A stretch of DNA of 64,000 bases from Oxytricha trifallax (Eukaryota; Ciliophora; Spirotrichea; Sporadotrichida; Oxytrichidae): positions 1 through 64,000 of the forward strand of contig ARYC01000755.1 of NCBI GenBank assembly GCA_000711775.1. Direction: 5' to 3'. Both the position numbers and the translations under genes were made by a program. The notes under the pieces are model-generated. The model saw only the letters and a list, made by a program, of their open reading frames with translations, did not search any database and was not told the DNA's origin. Shown here piece after piece: positions 1 to 10,999 of the stretch (its first letter is position 1; each line of letters begins with the position of its first letter).

Positions 1-1293
1 AATAAATATCAGGAAGCAGAGAGCAGAGATGGGTATTTAAACGCTAATTGAAGATGCTGAGGATTTAAAAGAACAGCTCCCAGTAGGAAAGATTAAAGCA
101 ATATAATGTGATGAATGCTAAAATTTCTTCTCAACTGAGCTTGAAGAGGCACATCAAAGAAATACACTCTGGTAGAGCTAAGATCTATTTCAAGTATGAT
201 AAAGTCGATGAGAGATATTAATGCACAACTTGTATGAAGTCCTATGCCCATTCAGCAAAAGTGAAGAAACATATGCAAAAGCATCACTTAAGCGAGTTCT
301 TGATTCAAGATAAAGAAACTTAAAAGCTTATACCTGCCAAGAGAAAATCAAATACTATTTAGTCATAAAAAGATTAACAGGAGAGACTCAAGAGATAGAG
401 GCTGCATGAATTGAAGAATCAACCTGTAGGCAACACTATATTAGCATGCTTCTAAGCCAAAGCTCTGAACATACCTGCATTAAATGCAATTGATATTAGC
501 AGTTGTATTGATAACTATTTGCAAATAAGCGTTCCTGCAAAACCAAAACTTATTGTAATTGATGATTATGCATACAAGGTGTATCCTTACAGCTATCTAC
601 TTAAGAATGAGCATTACCAAAATGAGTTTGCTAACGAATTCATGATTCTTAGAGAGGCTTAGAGAAGAGATTGCAAGAACTTGCTTAAGCTAAATGGTGT
701 CATTTTAAGCTACGGTTATGTCGCATTAAAGGCTTAAGAAATATGAAATGACTCTGAGAGATTATCTGAATCATAATAGATACCCAGATGATTTGAATGA
801 AATACTATCAGATATGATATAAGGTGTCAAGGAGTTGCATGAACTTGGATATGTTCATAGAGATTTGAAGCCAGAAAATGTTATGATAAACCTCTGCCCT
901 TTAGAAGTAGTTGTTATAGATTTCAATAGAGCATTAAGATAAGAGATAGTAGCCTTAGCAAAGGTTCTTGGGACACCTGGATACTTCCCAATAAGAGATA
1001 AATGGACTAATGGCTCTGTTTAGTGGGATGTATGGGCAATCGGAGCTATTATATTAGAGAGTGATATGGAAAGTATAGCTTACTTTGGTACAAAGTTTGA
1101 AAAATAATCAATATGTTTAGCTTAAAAGCATATTAAGTAAGAAAATGTATGCAAGGAAATATAAAAGATAGTTGAGATGATAATAATCAGTGCTCCCTCT
1201 TATTCAAGGTAAACATTGGATGACATACTTGTGCCACTTAAGAGAGCAAGATTCCAGAGATATAACAAAGACAAGCAAATAAAATTCGTTTGA
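1..1293 (+). pseudogene. TBE zinc-finger protein kinase (57 kDa family), frameshifted copy
   Basis: Read with TAA/TAG as Gln, this gives two C2H2 fingers (CDEC...HIKEIH and CTTC...HMQKHH) and then a Ser/Thr kinase-like domain with HRDLKPEN in the catalytic loop and DFN in place of DFG; it ends KFV-TGA. Against the copy at 31843-33291 there are at least two frame changes, one inside the first finger (about 135-142) and one near 730 (an extra A in GCATTAAAGG). The protein is therefore probably not made as drawn. Its role in TBE biology is not established. It aligns with the second copy over its whole length, so the family call is firm. Confidence 0.88.
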
Positions 1294-1431
1294 ATTAAGT
1301 ACATAATACTCATTAAATATTCATTAAATTCACATAAAACCTGCGTTTTCTCTACTAACCCCAATAAGACCCCAACTATACCCTACAAATCAAAGCACTT
1401 ATAAACCTCACTAAGGGGTTTTGGGGTTTTG
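1..1431 (+). mobile_element. TBE transposon, right part (left end outside window)
   Basis: This is the 3' part of a telomere-bearing element. It ends at 1431 in GGGGTTTTGGGGTTTTG, the inverted complement of the left end of the complete copy at 29363-33429, and the last ~85 bases match that copy's right end closely (same CAAAGCACTTATAAACCTCA block). It is followed by AAT (1432-1434), which fits the known A-N-T target duplication of TBEs. It encodes the C-terminal zinc-finger kinase of the family. The left end, transposase and 22 kDa gene lie outside the window. Confidence 0.93.
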
Positions 1432-1564
1432 AATAGTACAAAACTGGAATTATAATCTGCTTATATATCGGATGAATTTTTATTATTAATTTTGTCTGTC
1501 TTTTGGTGCTCTTAATCAGCCATTAATTTAATAATATTAAATTTCTATTAAAATATATAAATAT

Positions 1565-2263
1565 GGGGGGGTACCTGTCTCACCACCACACTTTTTATAT
1601 ATAAATTTTATTTCAAAAGAGTCAAAGATCTGGTCGAATTTGGACTAAAAATTATTAATAAAGTAATAAAATTCGTATTTGGCAACTCTTGAGATGAGTA
1701 AAGACAAAAATAAATATACTTTTATCATAAAATTCAAGTAGTTTCCACTTGGGTTTTAACGTAAAAAAAAAGATATTATTTGGGGATTAAATTATACAAA
1801 TATAATAATTTCTTAATTGCATAACTTAATATGCTTTTTATTGAGGGTTAAATTTGATGAAAAACAGGTAAAATAAAGTTTAATAGATATATTTTTACCT
1901 GTTTTTCATCAAATTTAACCCTCAATAAAAAGCATATTAAGTTATGCAATTAAGAAATTATAATAATAATAATAATTAACTCGCATCGAGGTTTCAAGAC
2001 CCCCTGAGCAATTAAGAAATTATTATATTTGTATAATTTAATCCCCAAATAATATCTTTTTTTTTACGTTAAAACCCAAGTGGAAACTACTTGAATTTTA
2101 TGATAAAAGTATATTTATTTTTGTCTTTGCTCATCTTAAGAGTTGCCAAATACGAATTTTATTACTTTATTAGTAATTTTTAGTCCAAATTCGACCAGAT
2201 CTTTGACTCTTTTGAATAAAAAATTTATATATAAAAAGTGTGGTGGTGAGACAGGAACCGCCC
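1565..2263. mobile_element. Merlin-type foldback MITE with ~300-bp arms
   Basis: The two halves are near-perfect inverted copies running from GGGGGGGTACCTGTCTC on the left to GGAACCGCCC on the right. They meet around 1855-1905 in a stem containing TTTTTACCTG/CAGGTAAAAT. TAAATAT flanks both sides (1558-1564 and 2264-2270), a 7-base match that would be 7 of 8 if the true duplication is 8 bp. The G-run terminus and duplication length resemble the complete Merlin/IS1595-like element at 14692-16056, so it is probably a non-autonomous relative; internal sequence is not shared. There is no coding capacity. A LINE fragment interrupts the right arm. Confidence 0.82.
1962..2008 (-). mobile_element. 47-bp LINE 3'-end remnant with 15-bp target duplication
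   Basis: CAATTAAGAAATTAT occurs at 1947-1961 and 2009-2023. The 47 bases between them, read on the minus strand, match the 3' end of the LINE at 8622-9908: CTCAGGGGGTCTTGAA, then GATGCGAGTTAATT and a (ATT)n tail. It is a severely 5'-truncated insertion into the foldback MITE. Removing it restores the symmetry of the MITE arms, which proves the order of events. Confidence 0.9.
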
Positions 2264-2559
2264 TAAATATATTTTTAACTCTATTATTTTCTTCTGTAAT
2301 TCTTTCTCTTTATTGATTTAGGTTTTTTTGATTTTTCTAGTTCATAATTTAAAACTAATCTTTTTGGTAGATGATAAATTGGCTGTATAAGATATATTTT
2401 GAATAAAACATTTCAGAAAAATAAATATTCTATAAATATTCTATATATGTATAATTTATTTAGTTAGAATTGATATTCCCCTAAAATTTATCAAATAAAT
2501 CTATATTTAAGTCATCATTAACTACAGTTTTTTTCTTTATATTTTTTAATGTTTTATTC

Positions 2560-5500
2560 TATGAATTTTATTTACTAATTATTTGATCATCATTGAATAT
2601 ATCCTATACAACCATTTTATTCTTGACGTTTTAGACTTTTCTGTTTTATAGACTAATCCTTAAAGGTATTCCTGAAATCTCTAGTATTCAATTATAGTAT
2701 AATATATATTTTGATAATAGCATATTTTTATTCTTTATTAATTTAGTATTATTGTCAATAAACGAGTCATTGTGAGTTAAGATTTAATCTAAAGAATTGA
2801 GATTTAGGTTTTGGAAGGTGTCTAGCGACATACTTGAAGAACTTAAGTTTGCCTAATTATTTATGTTAAAAGCAATTGGGAAATCTTTAAGATTTTAATT
2901 TTTCTGGTAATCTAAATTATTGTTGAAATTTAGAATTTTTATTTCAAAAATAATAAAAATATATATTTTTAAATTTATGCTTTTTTAAGAGTAAAAATAA
3001 ATCAGTATATAATTGATTTTTGGAGTCATTAATATAAAAATATTATAATACTTTAATAACATTAATTTATAAATTCATTGTAATAATCATAATCATACAC
3101 TTATAATAATATTGCTTAATTTTTTACTTTTATTGTAATGCTTTTTTACCTTTGTTAAATTTCTAAAATATTTAGAAATTGAATCTAATGCTTAATTTTT
3201 GTCTTATTACTTTTTAGTTTTTGTTAATTTCTTTTTCTTTAGTTTTCCATCATTAAAAGCTAATATAATATTTAATTTTAGAAATAAGTAAGTTAAGATT
3301 AATAAAATATTAAAAATGTACCAAAATTTTAAAAACAATTATATTAAATGCTTAAAAGTGTACTTAATTACTGATATTAAAATGGCTAAAAGAGAGATTT
3401 TTTTCATATTTGTATTGTTTAATACTGAAGTAAATTCAATAGTCAACTCTTTATTCTTATTTTCTAATTTAAAGATTGGTTTTATTTAAAAATCCTTAAT
3501 CGAACGTCAAGTCCAAATATTTTTACTCCTCTTCAATCCATCTCTACTAAGAATAATTCATCTATTTTTCTTGCAATATTTTAACTTTATTTTTCTCCAC
3601 ATACTTTTCATACCAAGGTAAGATATATAAATTGAGTTCATGACTATTTAAAATAAAACTATTGCAGTTATTGACCATCCTAGGTTGTAAACAATTAAGC
3701 ATTTAATCAATAATAAAGATTTTAGTGCTTAATTTTAACAATAATTGTTTACTTAACATGTGGATTATTATACAAATCTGAGAATACTATATAAATAATG
3801 GTAATCATAAAAGAAATACAATAAATATGTGAATGTACTATAATTAATCAAACTATTATGTGGTAGAGACATACAGAAATACAAGTCTCATTAAATACTT
3901 TAAGCATATTATATATTAAGAAATAAAGATTAAATTCTTATTTAATATTTGAAGAATTGTCAACAAACGGCCTAATTTTAAGGACATAGTACATGTTTGC
4001 AATACTTTAAGCTAGCATAATAATAGAGAAAATATAATTGTAATTATTATATCATCAAATTATAAGAAATATCATTATTTACAATGGGACATAACAAATA
4101 TCTAAGTATTCGGGAAATCTATGAGAAAAATCACAATAACACTCACAGCTATTCTCCTGCCAATATATACTGATTAATATTGCAATGTTAAGATATTATG
4201 TAAAATATTATAATATAAAATAAAATAGATATTGTCTGGCTTTAAATCATTGTACAGTGAGCTATTTGAAAATCTTAATATATAATAATATATTAAAGCT
4301 AAATTTTTAATGAAAATGTCTTTTGCGCTATTAATTTACCCCAGTATCGCTCTTTGTAATTTCAGTTTCTCAACCTTCATATTAGGTGTTTTATTATTTT
4401 TCCATTAAAAGTGATTGATTTGATTAATTTTTCTCAAAGCAGTAAATTTCTTTAGATACTTTGAAAAATTGAAATATACAATGAATGTTAGTATGAGCAT
4501 AATTATTATTGAGAACATTGAAGAAAATGCTCTTTTAAAAAATAAATGAAATATTTTATTTATTGCTAATAAATGCGTCTGAATTGTTAGTAAAGACATG
4601 CTAAAATAAAGTTGAATTAAATTTTAATTTGGGATCACTCACGTTATTCGTTAAATTCAATTAAACTATTATAAAAATTGATTGACTACTTATTTATTGA
4701 TTGATGTTAAGCAAAGAACAAAGTGAATACTAAAGTTAAATGTGTATAAAATAATTATTTATATAATTTTCATCATAAAGACATCCTTCTATCATTAATC
4801 TTGTTAGCATATTGAAATATATAGAATCCCATACTCTCTTTTGAATGTTTTATAATCTAAGCATATTATCATAATTCCCACTAATCTTACTTTTTAAATT
4901 AATTTGCTATTAAACCAGCAAGATATTAAAATATAATAATAATTCCTTATTTAATATGAAGATACAGAGTAATATAGATTATTATGACAAACCAGAAATA
5001 GAAAAACATGCACTCCATAGTATCAATAGCATTTTAACTCATCATCCGAGGTAAAAGTTAAAATATTAATGATGTGCTTTTCAATATATTTATAATAAAT
5101 TATAAATAAGTTAAGTGTAAAAAAAGGAAGAGTTATTAAAAAAATATCGTATTATTGAAATTAGTAATTCAGTGGTCGAGTATGCTGATAGATAAATAAT
5201 TTATTGTCAATTAACAAAAAATTCACAAATTTAAAGTTAAACACATTACTCAGGAGTATAAATATAATCTAAGAATTAGGTGGGAAATACGAGTCAATCA
5301 AAGGCAAAGTAATTACAATCTACAATTATAAATACATTGAAATATATTTATTGTAAAATTTTAATTTTTTGTCTGAAGTGAGTTAATCATTTCCCAAATG
5401 TTTTACAGAAAAGATGAGCTAGAATAATTAAAAGAATAGCTAAATTTTAGCAAATTAAATAAAGTCTTATGCTAAGTGAGATTAATAATAATAATATTCT

Positions 5501-8500
5501 TTTTTAGCAAAAAATTATAATTAAATTACCCATAATAATTTATATAATTATATATTGAAAAGTTTTAATGAATAATTATCAATATATCATTATAAATTTA
5601 TTGATAATATTAATGGATTTATCTTTAATACTTACAACATATAATTAATAGCAGAATTTCCCATTATTTCTCCACTTAAAATTAAAGCGAAGACTTCTCC
5701 TATAGTATTTACTAGTTCAGCATTTAAAGTCGAAATATTATTTAGTTAATTATTTATATCTTAACTGCAATTGGCATTTATTTATAAATATTTAAACAAA
5801 ATTGATTAATTTAATGAATTTATCTTGGAATCTTCTTGCTTATTTCATATTTTTAACTTATAGGTATAAATGTTTTCATAGGTATAAAATACTCATTTTT
5901 TTATAAATTTAATTGCCAAAGTGTCCAAATCCTATATGAGAGTTGTTACATTGAAATAAATTTTTAAATCTTACATATCTTGACACATCAAGTGGTTCCT
6001 CAAAGTAGAGTTAAACTCTCATGTATTTATCCCAGAATTCAGTGATATTCCAATAAAACTTAAGATTTAAGTTACTTCTTTCGTACTCTTGCTTCACTCT
6101 AAACTCCAAAAAACTTTCATTAAAAGCTGTGTAATTAGGTGGCACTCGCATTTATTAAAAATATTTAACCACTGATATTCCTCCACTTGTGATACTTTTA
6201 ATCTTAGCTGACAAATCTTTATCTTAAGGTGGGTTACCTGCTTTTATATAATTAGGAAATGGTATAGTCATAAGTTAAATAAATAAATCACAGTAAAAAT
6301 AACTAACTTAAGCCATTTTTTCAAGAATCTCTATAAGTTTTTATGATCATCTTGAAAAGTTTCTAATTCCTTATATTATTAATCCTCATATTTCTAAACA
6401 AATAAGATATTGATTTTGATTTATTGTTTAACTTTAATAGTGCATTTTGACTAGAAAAATTATTGCCTAAATGAAAAATTATTTAAGTGTAAATTACAAA
6501 CCTATACTTTATAAAAGAACAACGAATTTTATTAATTTTTGATAGAATCAAATTGATTGAAAATATAAAAAGACTAAATACTAAAGGTAATGAAGCAAAA
6601 ATTTATTCTTTAAAATTATTTATATTCCTTTTAATTATATATTGAAATATTTCATTGAAATGATGATAATTATTTGATATAAAAATCAAAGCAATTCTTG
6701 TAGGATAAAAACAACTATATAAAAAGTAAATTATCAAAGTTTTAAGTATTTTTAAATTATCATTTTCTTCTTATCACTCACTCTCTTATTAACTTTAATT
6801 TCTCATTATATATTTATGAAAATTTTTTAAACGCTAACAAGTACTATAAAATAATTCACAGGATGATATTTAGAAAAATTATAGGATTGTAGGAATACAT
6901 CCCAATTCTGAAATACAAATATAAATTAAATATATAATAGTAGTGGTAGTTAAAGATACTCAAATAATACAATCTTGGACTCATTCGATAGAAAATTCAA
7001 AATTAGCTGGACTTTAATATTGACTGTACTATTTTATTGCATCCCTGGAGGGAGTTAGCTTCACTTTAATTAGAGGGCATAGTTTATTGAATTTAAATGT
7101 AATCAATTAACATGGAGTTAATTTACTCCATTACTGCGATTAAATAGTACCGACTATTGTAAAGTCCAGCTAATTTCGAATTTTCAAAAGAATGAGCCCA
7201 AGATTGTGTAATATGGCTAGCTTTAACTACCACTAATATTATTTATTATATATTTAATTTTAATTAATTTCCCCAATTCTAATTTATTCTTACAATACTT
7301 TATTGAGAATAAGAGTGATAAATTGCTAAAGATCATATAATAATTTTAATACTACTACTATTAAATTTACTTTTAAATTAAAATGACAGAACAAGAGATA
7401 GAATAATTCTAAGAAAAAGACATATATTTAATTTTATTTCATAGTAACTATTTTATATAAATAAGTTTCTTTTGCTTAACTTAATTATTTAATTAATAAA
7501 ATTTGCTCTCTTTTATATTTAAGCTATGTAATTAAACTAAAGGGATGGGGTTTAATGTATAAAACCTTATTATTTATAATACATCTTATTAATGCGCTTA
7601 GGCAATTACTATTAAATAAAATATATTTTTATTTTATTACGACGTGAGTGCCAACATGAATTAATAAATAAACTATTTAATTTATTATTTAAATTGCCTT
7701 TGGCTTGACCACTATTAATTTAATGTAGGTCTTTATAAATTCATTAATATTGCTAAAATATAATTGATGTGGGGAATTTAATTAAAACTAATTAAAAACA
7801 CAATTATTAAAATTAAAGGCAGTTAATTTTGCTCAAACATAAAAAATAAATTAATTTTAAATCTGAAATTTTAAATTAGCTGGACTTTACTAATGCCGAC
7901 ACTATTTTATCCCTTGTAGCAGAAAGATCAGTCTATTATTATTTTGGTTGATTTTCTTGATTTAGATACCAAAATTATTGTCGAGCTATCTTTATGCTAC
8001 AATAAATAAAATTGTCCCGCATCCAATTGTAAAGACAAGATAATTTAAAATTTTATTTCTAAAAAGTACACATTGCTTAATTTTTTCATATCATAAACTA
8101 CCACTAATTTGATTTTTGAAAAAAATTATTTTAATTAAACTTAAATATTTAACTATACTTTAGCATATTAATGAAGCACAAGTAAATTTAAAATTTATAT
8201 TTTCTTATTTTTTCTGCTAATTCCTTTTTAGTGATTACTTATTTTTCAAATAAAATCTATCTAATTTGGTAAATTTAAAGATGAAATATTTTTTATTTAA
8301 CATATTTCATTAATCAAGCTAAATAAAGAGAATGATATAATTATTCTTTACTTTACGCAGTTCTTACGAAAGATTACTATTTCATCGTTTATAATCTTGA
8401 TTTATTTGTTAATATTTTATTCTAAAGTTAATTTAAATTCAACTATATATCATTTATTATATATCAAAATATCTCTTTTTATGCAAATATAGAAATTTAC

Positions 8501-8585
8501 TAAGTTATTTAATAGCTGTTTACCATCCTCACTTGGAATAATAAATTCATCATCTGTGAAACCATATTGTATTTAAATCTCAAAG
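2560..8585 (-). CDS. Fragmented gene for a predicted ciliate membrane protein (several MDSs)
   Basis: On the minus strand a series of protein-like segments appears, separated by AT-rich spacers, in this order: 8580-8335 (IQYGFTDDEFIIPSEDGKQ; IKIINDEIVIFRKNCV), ~6490-6440, 6316-5876, 5725-5650 (TLNAELVNTIGEVFALIL), 4885-4770, 4600-4310, ~4180-4080 (ENSCECYC), ~4000-3960, 3710-3470, ~2690-2600. Hydrophobic stretches sit in the 5700 and 4560-4460 pieces and the last pieces are charged. From memory the pattern (GEVFAL, then a charged cytoplasmic tail) resembles a large hypotrich family of uncharacterised membrane proteins; this is unverified. Two MITEs (6886-7296, 7749-8166) sit in its spacers. 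MDS borders are approximate and the joining order is assumed linear. Confidence 0.5.
3470..3710 (-). CDS. C-terminal segment of the 2560-8585 gene
   Basis: One uninterrupted minus-strand frame of about 75 codons: LNCLQPRM, then ILPWYEKYVEKNKVKIL, then RWIEEEQKYLDLTFD. It is rich in Lys/Glu, unlike the surrounding AT-rich DNA, and uses several TAG/TAA codons as Gln. Unknown function; it looks like a cytoplasmic charged tail. Confidence 0.5.
4310..4600 (-). CDS. Hydrophobic segment of the 2560-8585 gene
   Basis: The minus frame from 4599 begins MSLLTIQTHLLAINKIF, contains a stretch of about 20 hydrophobic residues (FSSMFSIIIMLILTFIVYF) that could span a membrane, and continues with KVEKLKLQRAILGQI. 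Read with TAA/TAG as Gln it stays open well past the TAA that would end it in the standard code. A neighbouring piece at 4770-4885 (NIQKRVWDSIYF) probably precedes it. Confidence 0.4.
5876..6316 (-). CDS. Longest single segment of the 2560-8585 gene, 146 codons
   Basis: Open in the ciliate code from an ATG at 6316 (MAQVSYFYCD) or a second ATG at 6271 (MTIPFPNYIKAG) to TGA at 5878-5876. Typical content includes VKYFQQMRVPPNYTAF, NITEFWDKYM and EEPLDVSRYVRFKNL, a good mix of aromatic and charged residues with no low complexity. The last residues (after HFGN) may already be spacer. An in-frame TGA lies a few codons upstream of the first ATG. Whether this is a true start or the upstream boundary of an MDS cannot be decided here. 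Confidence 0.6.
6886..7296. mobile_element. ~415-bp palindromic MITE, copy 1
   Basis: An imperfect palindrome of 411 bp. The left end ATTGTAGGAATACATCCCAA is mirrored by the right end (TTCTTACAAT on the plus strand). Family marks are an inner AGCTGGACTTTA facing a TAAAGTCCAGCT, and GTGGTAGTTAA near each end. There is no ORF of note. It lies in a spacer of the membrane-protein gene, as expected for germline-limited DNA removed during macronuclear development. Confidence 0.75.
7749..8166. mobile_element. ~415-bp palindromic MITE, copy 2
   Basis: 418 bp bounded by ATTGCTAAAATAT (left) and ATACTTTAGCAT (right). It has the same subterminal marks: GGCAGTTAATTTT, AGCTGGACTTTAC and a degraded mirror (TGTAAAGACAAGAT) in the right arm. 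The arms are more diverged than in copies 3 and 4, so it is probably older. Confidence 0.68.
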
Positions 8586-8621
8586 TTTATTTGTATAAAA
8601 TTATGGCAATATTTTTTATTT

Positions 8622-9857
8622 AAGATGGTCATCCTTGGATCTCACTTAATCCAACCTTACTACCTCTGGTGGAAAAGAACTAAGATAAAAATATCCAGAG
8701 GTACTCCTTAAGGTGGAAAACTTTCGCCACTCTTTTTCGTACTAGTACTAGATACTGCCCTTAAAACTTTTGAGATTAAGTACAACTTTCCTATACTTAA
8801 ACACATCAAGATCTATGCTGATGACATGGTCATCATATTCTAAACAGATCATGACATCCCTCTCATAAAAGAACAATAAAGAGAACACCTCTTCTCATTC
8901 GGGCTCATCATCAACGATGCTAAATGCGCCGAAATCAACAAAGGCTAGTTCGAATTTTACCTTAAAGCTCAAACACACTTCAAATACTTAGGAGTTGAGA
9001 TTCACAAAGACCCTGTTAAAAACTTCCAATCTTTACTCAAGGAAATCCAGGACGAACTCAGAAACACCTATATAAGACTCTTTAAAGGCGACCAAGCCCT
9101 TTACAGTAGAATCTACCAACAATACATTTACTCTAAATTCTAATTCAAACTTTGTCCACTCTTACTAACACTCAAGAATGAAGACTTTTTCAAAGTAATT
9201 GACATCCTTAAAAGAAAACTTGTCAGTTTCACTATAAAGGCTGATCCAATCCTTAAAATGTTCTTCAGTAATTAACTGAGAACTTTTGATTCCTCCCCCT
9301 TCCATATGGAACTCTACATAGCACATAAGGTTGGATCTAAATACAAAATAGAAGACATCTAAAATTACTAGTTCTAAAACTTAGAAAGACTAGCGATAGA
9401 AAAGATGCAGAGGATTCTTTCGAGTCTTCAAATGTATGCGGGAATTGGTCAACATGAACACCATATATCGAAGTTTGAATACTTCCTAAAACTTCCCTTA
9501 AAATACATCCCTAACACTCTAGCAGTGGCCCTACAAAACGGCCCCAAGTTCTTTGGGAAAAACTTCAGATGTTCAGTTTGCAAGGCCATATATACAAGAC
9601 TTTGCTATACTCATCACCTACCTACTTTTCGAGATGAAGTTTCTGCCACAATACGAGAACTTATTTAACTCATGAAAGAGAGAGAAGAACTCTTACACGA
9701 AGACGATAACGAATACCATGAGACAATGGAGACATGCCAAGAACAATTAAGATTCATCAAAAACAAACTCAAAGCTTCCGAAACTAGGATCAAAAGTCAT
9801 CTTTGGTAAACATACCAAGATCTGACAACAAAAAGGGACTCTGTCCCTTCATAATGA
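8622..9857 (+). pseudogene. LINE reverse transcriptase, C-terminal 411 residues
   Basis: The frame is fully open in the ciliate code from the 5' breakpoint to TAA-TGA at 9852-9857 (the TAA is Gln). RT motifs are clear: SRGTPQGGKLSPLFF (residues ~25-39) and the catalytic YADD at residues 65-68, followed by a typical HFKYLGVEI block (~110). A CSVCKAIYTRLCYTHH cluster around residue 310 looks like a C-terminal zinc knuckle. The N-terminal endonuclease and RT fingers are absent, so the copy cannot move by itself. No frameshift is visible, suggesting a fairly recent insertion. Confidence 0.93.
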
Positions 9858-9880
9858 TATGCTCAGGGGGTCTTGAACCC
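9833..9880 (+). other. LINE 3' UTR double hairpin
   Basis: AAGGGAC-tct-GTCCCTT (9833-9849) and GGGT-CTTGA-ACCC (9868-9880) are two small stem-loops just before the (TTA)n tail. The second keeps its loop CTTGA in the other LINE relative while its stem bases change in a paired way. It is probably the RNA structure recognised by the element's reverse transcriptase, as in stringent-type LINEs (inference). Confidence 0.6.
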
Positions 9881-9921
9881 TCGATGCGAGTTAATTATTA
9901 TTATTATTATATTTTTTATTT

Positions 9922-10496
9922 TTAAACTTTTTGGAATCGTTGTATTTCTCAATAGAATTTAAATTTTATAAATATAGCTTAAAATAATATAGAACATTTA
10001 TAGATTTTTCTTAATTATAATCTTGTTATTTGAATTATACTTATTTAAAAAAGCATATTCAAAATAGATTAGATATTTTTTTATCTATTAAGTCTTATAA
10101 ATAATCAAACCATATCATAATTTTTTGCAGATTGTATATTGATATAACTAAAGTAAGTAAGAAAGTAAGCAATGAAATATTATACTTTATTATATTTAAT
10201 ATATCAAAAGAAATTAAAAAAAAATTCTTCAATATTTTATCAAATTCTTATTTTTCTGTATACCTTCAGATAAAAAATTTATAAAAATAAATTCCAAAAA
10301 GTTAACTATAAAATAAAATATGACCTATGAATTTAATTTAACCTAAAAATAAAACATTTACAAATACTCAGAACATGTTAAGTCAAGTTATAAAACATTT
10401 TAATATCGATCATATTTATGAAATTAGCATAAAGAATGTTATTAAATATTTCAAAAGATATGGATTTACTCTATCTTTAAACGTTATGATGTATTT
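9922..10496. other. AT-rich spacer, no gene seen
   Basis: No convincing coding segment on either strand, and no repeat beyond short A/T runs. It separates the LINE from the third MITE. Confidence 0.5.
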
Positions 10497-10911
10497 ATTG
10501 CTATAGTATAATTTATTTAGGAAAATTAAATTAAATCACATTAAAATAGAATTGAATTAGTGGCAGTTAACTTTGTCCAAACTTTGGCAATATAGTAGTT
10601 GTTCGAAAGTTAATTAAAGTTAAGCTGGAATTTACTATTAATGGTAAAGGCTTATCGCATCGTAGGAGCGAGATAAAGCGACTTTAATTTTTGGTTGATT
10701 TGTTTAATAAATTTAATGCCAAAATTAAAGTAGTGTTATTTCACTCCTAAGATGCGATAAGGCAGTATCATTAATAGTAAATTCCAGCTAAATTTTAATT
10801 ATCTTTCAAATAAGTACCATTGCCTAGTTTGGTAAAAATTAACTGCCACTAATTTAATACTATTTTAATTTGATTTGAATAATTTTACCAAATCAATTAT
10901 CCTATAGCAAT
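10497..10911. mobile_element. ~415-bp palindromic MITE, copy 3
   Basis: 415 bp. Left end ATTGCTATAGTATAATTTAT; right end mirrored as ATTATCCTATAGCAAT. The arms are strongly similar: GTGGCAGTTAA outside, AGCTGGAATTTACTATTAATG inside, TTATCGCATC(G)TAGGAG near the centre. Same architecture and length as the copies at 6886, 7749 and 39476. Confidence 0.82.
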
Positions 10912-10999
10912 ATTATCTCCAGCTCTCGAAGGAAAAGAGTAAGTTAAAAAACTTCAATTTAAACTTATTAACAAATCTTAATTATCTTATTTTACTCAC

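Larger units (their letters stand above)
8622..9908 (+). mobile_element. 5'-truncated LINE retrotransposon
   Basis: ATATTTTTTATTT is present at 8609-8621 and again at 9909-9921, a 13-bp target duplication. Between them lies the C-terminal part of a LINE ORF2 on the plus strand, then a short 3' UTR ending in (TTA)n. The 5' end is missing, as expected from incomplete reverse transcription. The 3' UTR has two small hairpins (9833-9849 and 9868-9880) shared with the element at 20587-22250. The 47-bp remnant at 1962-2008 belongs to the same family. Confidence 0.93.
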
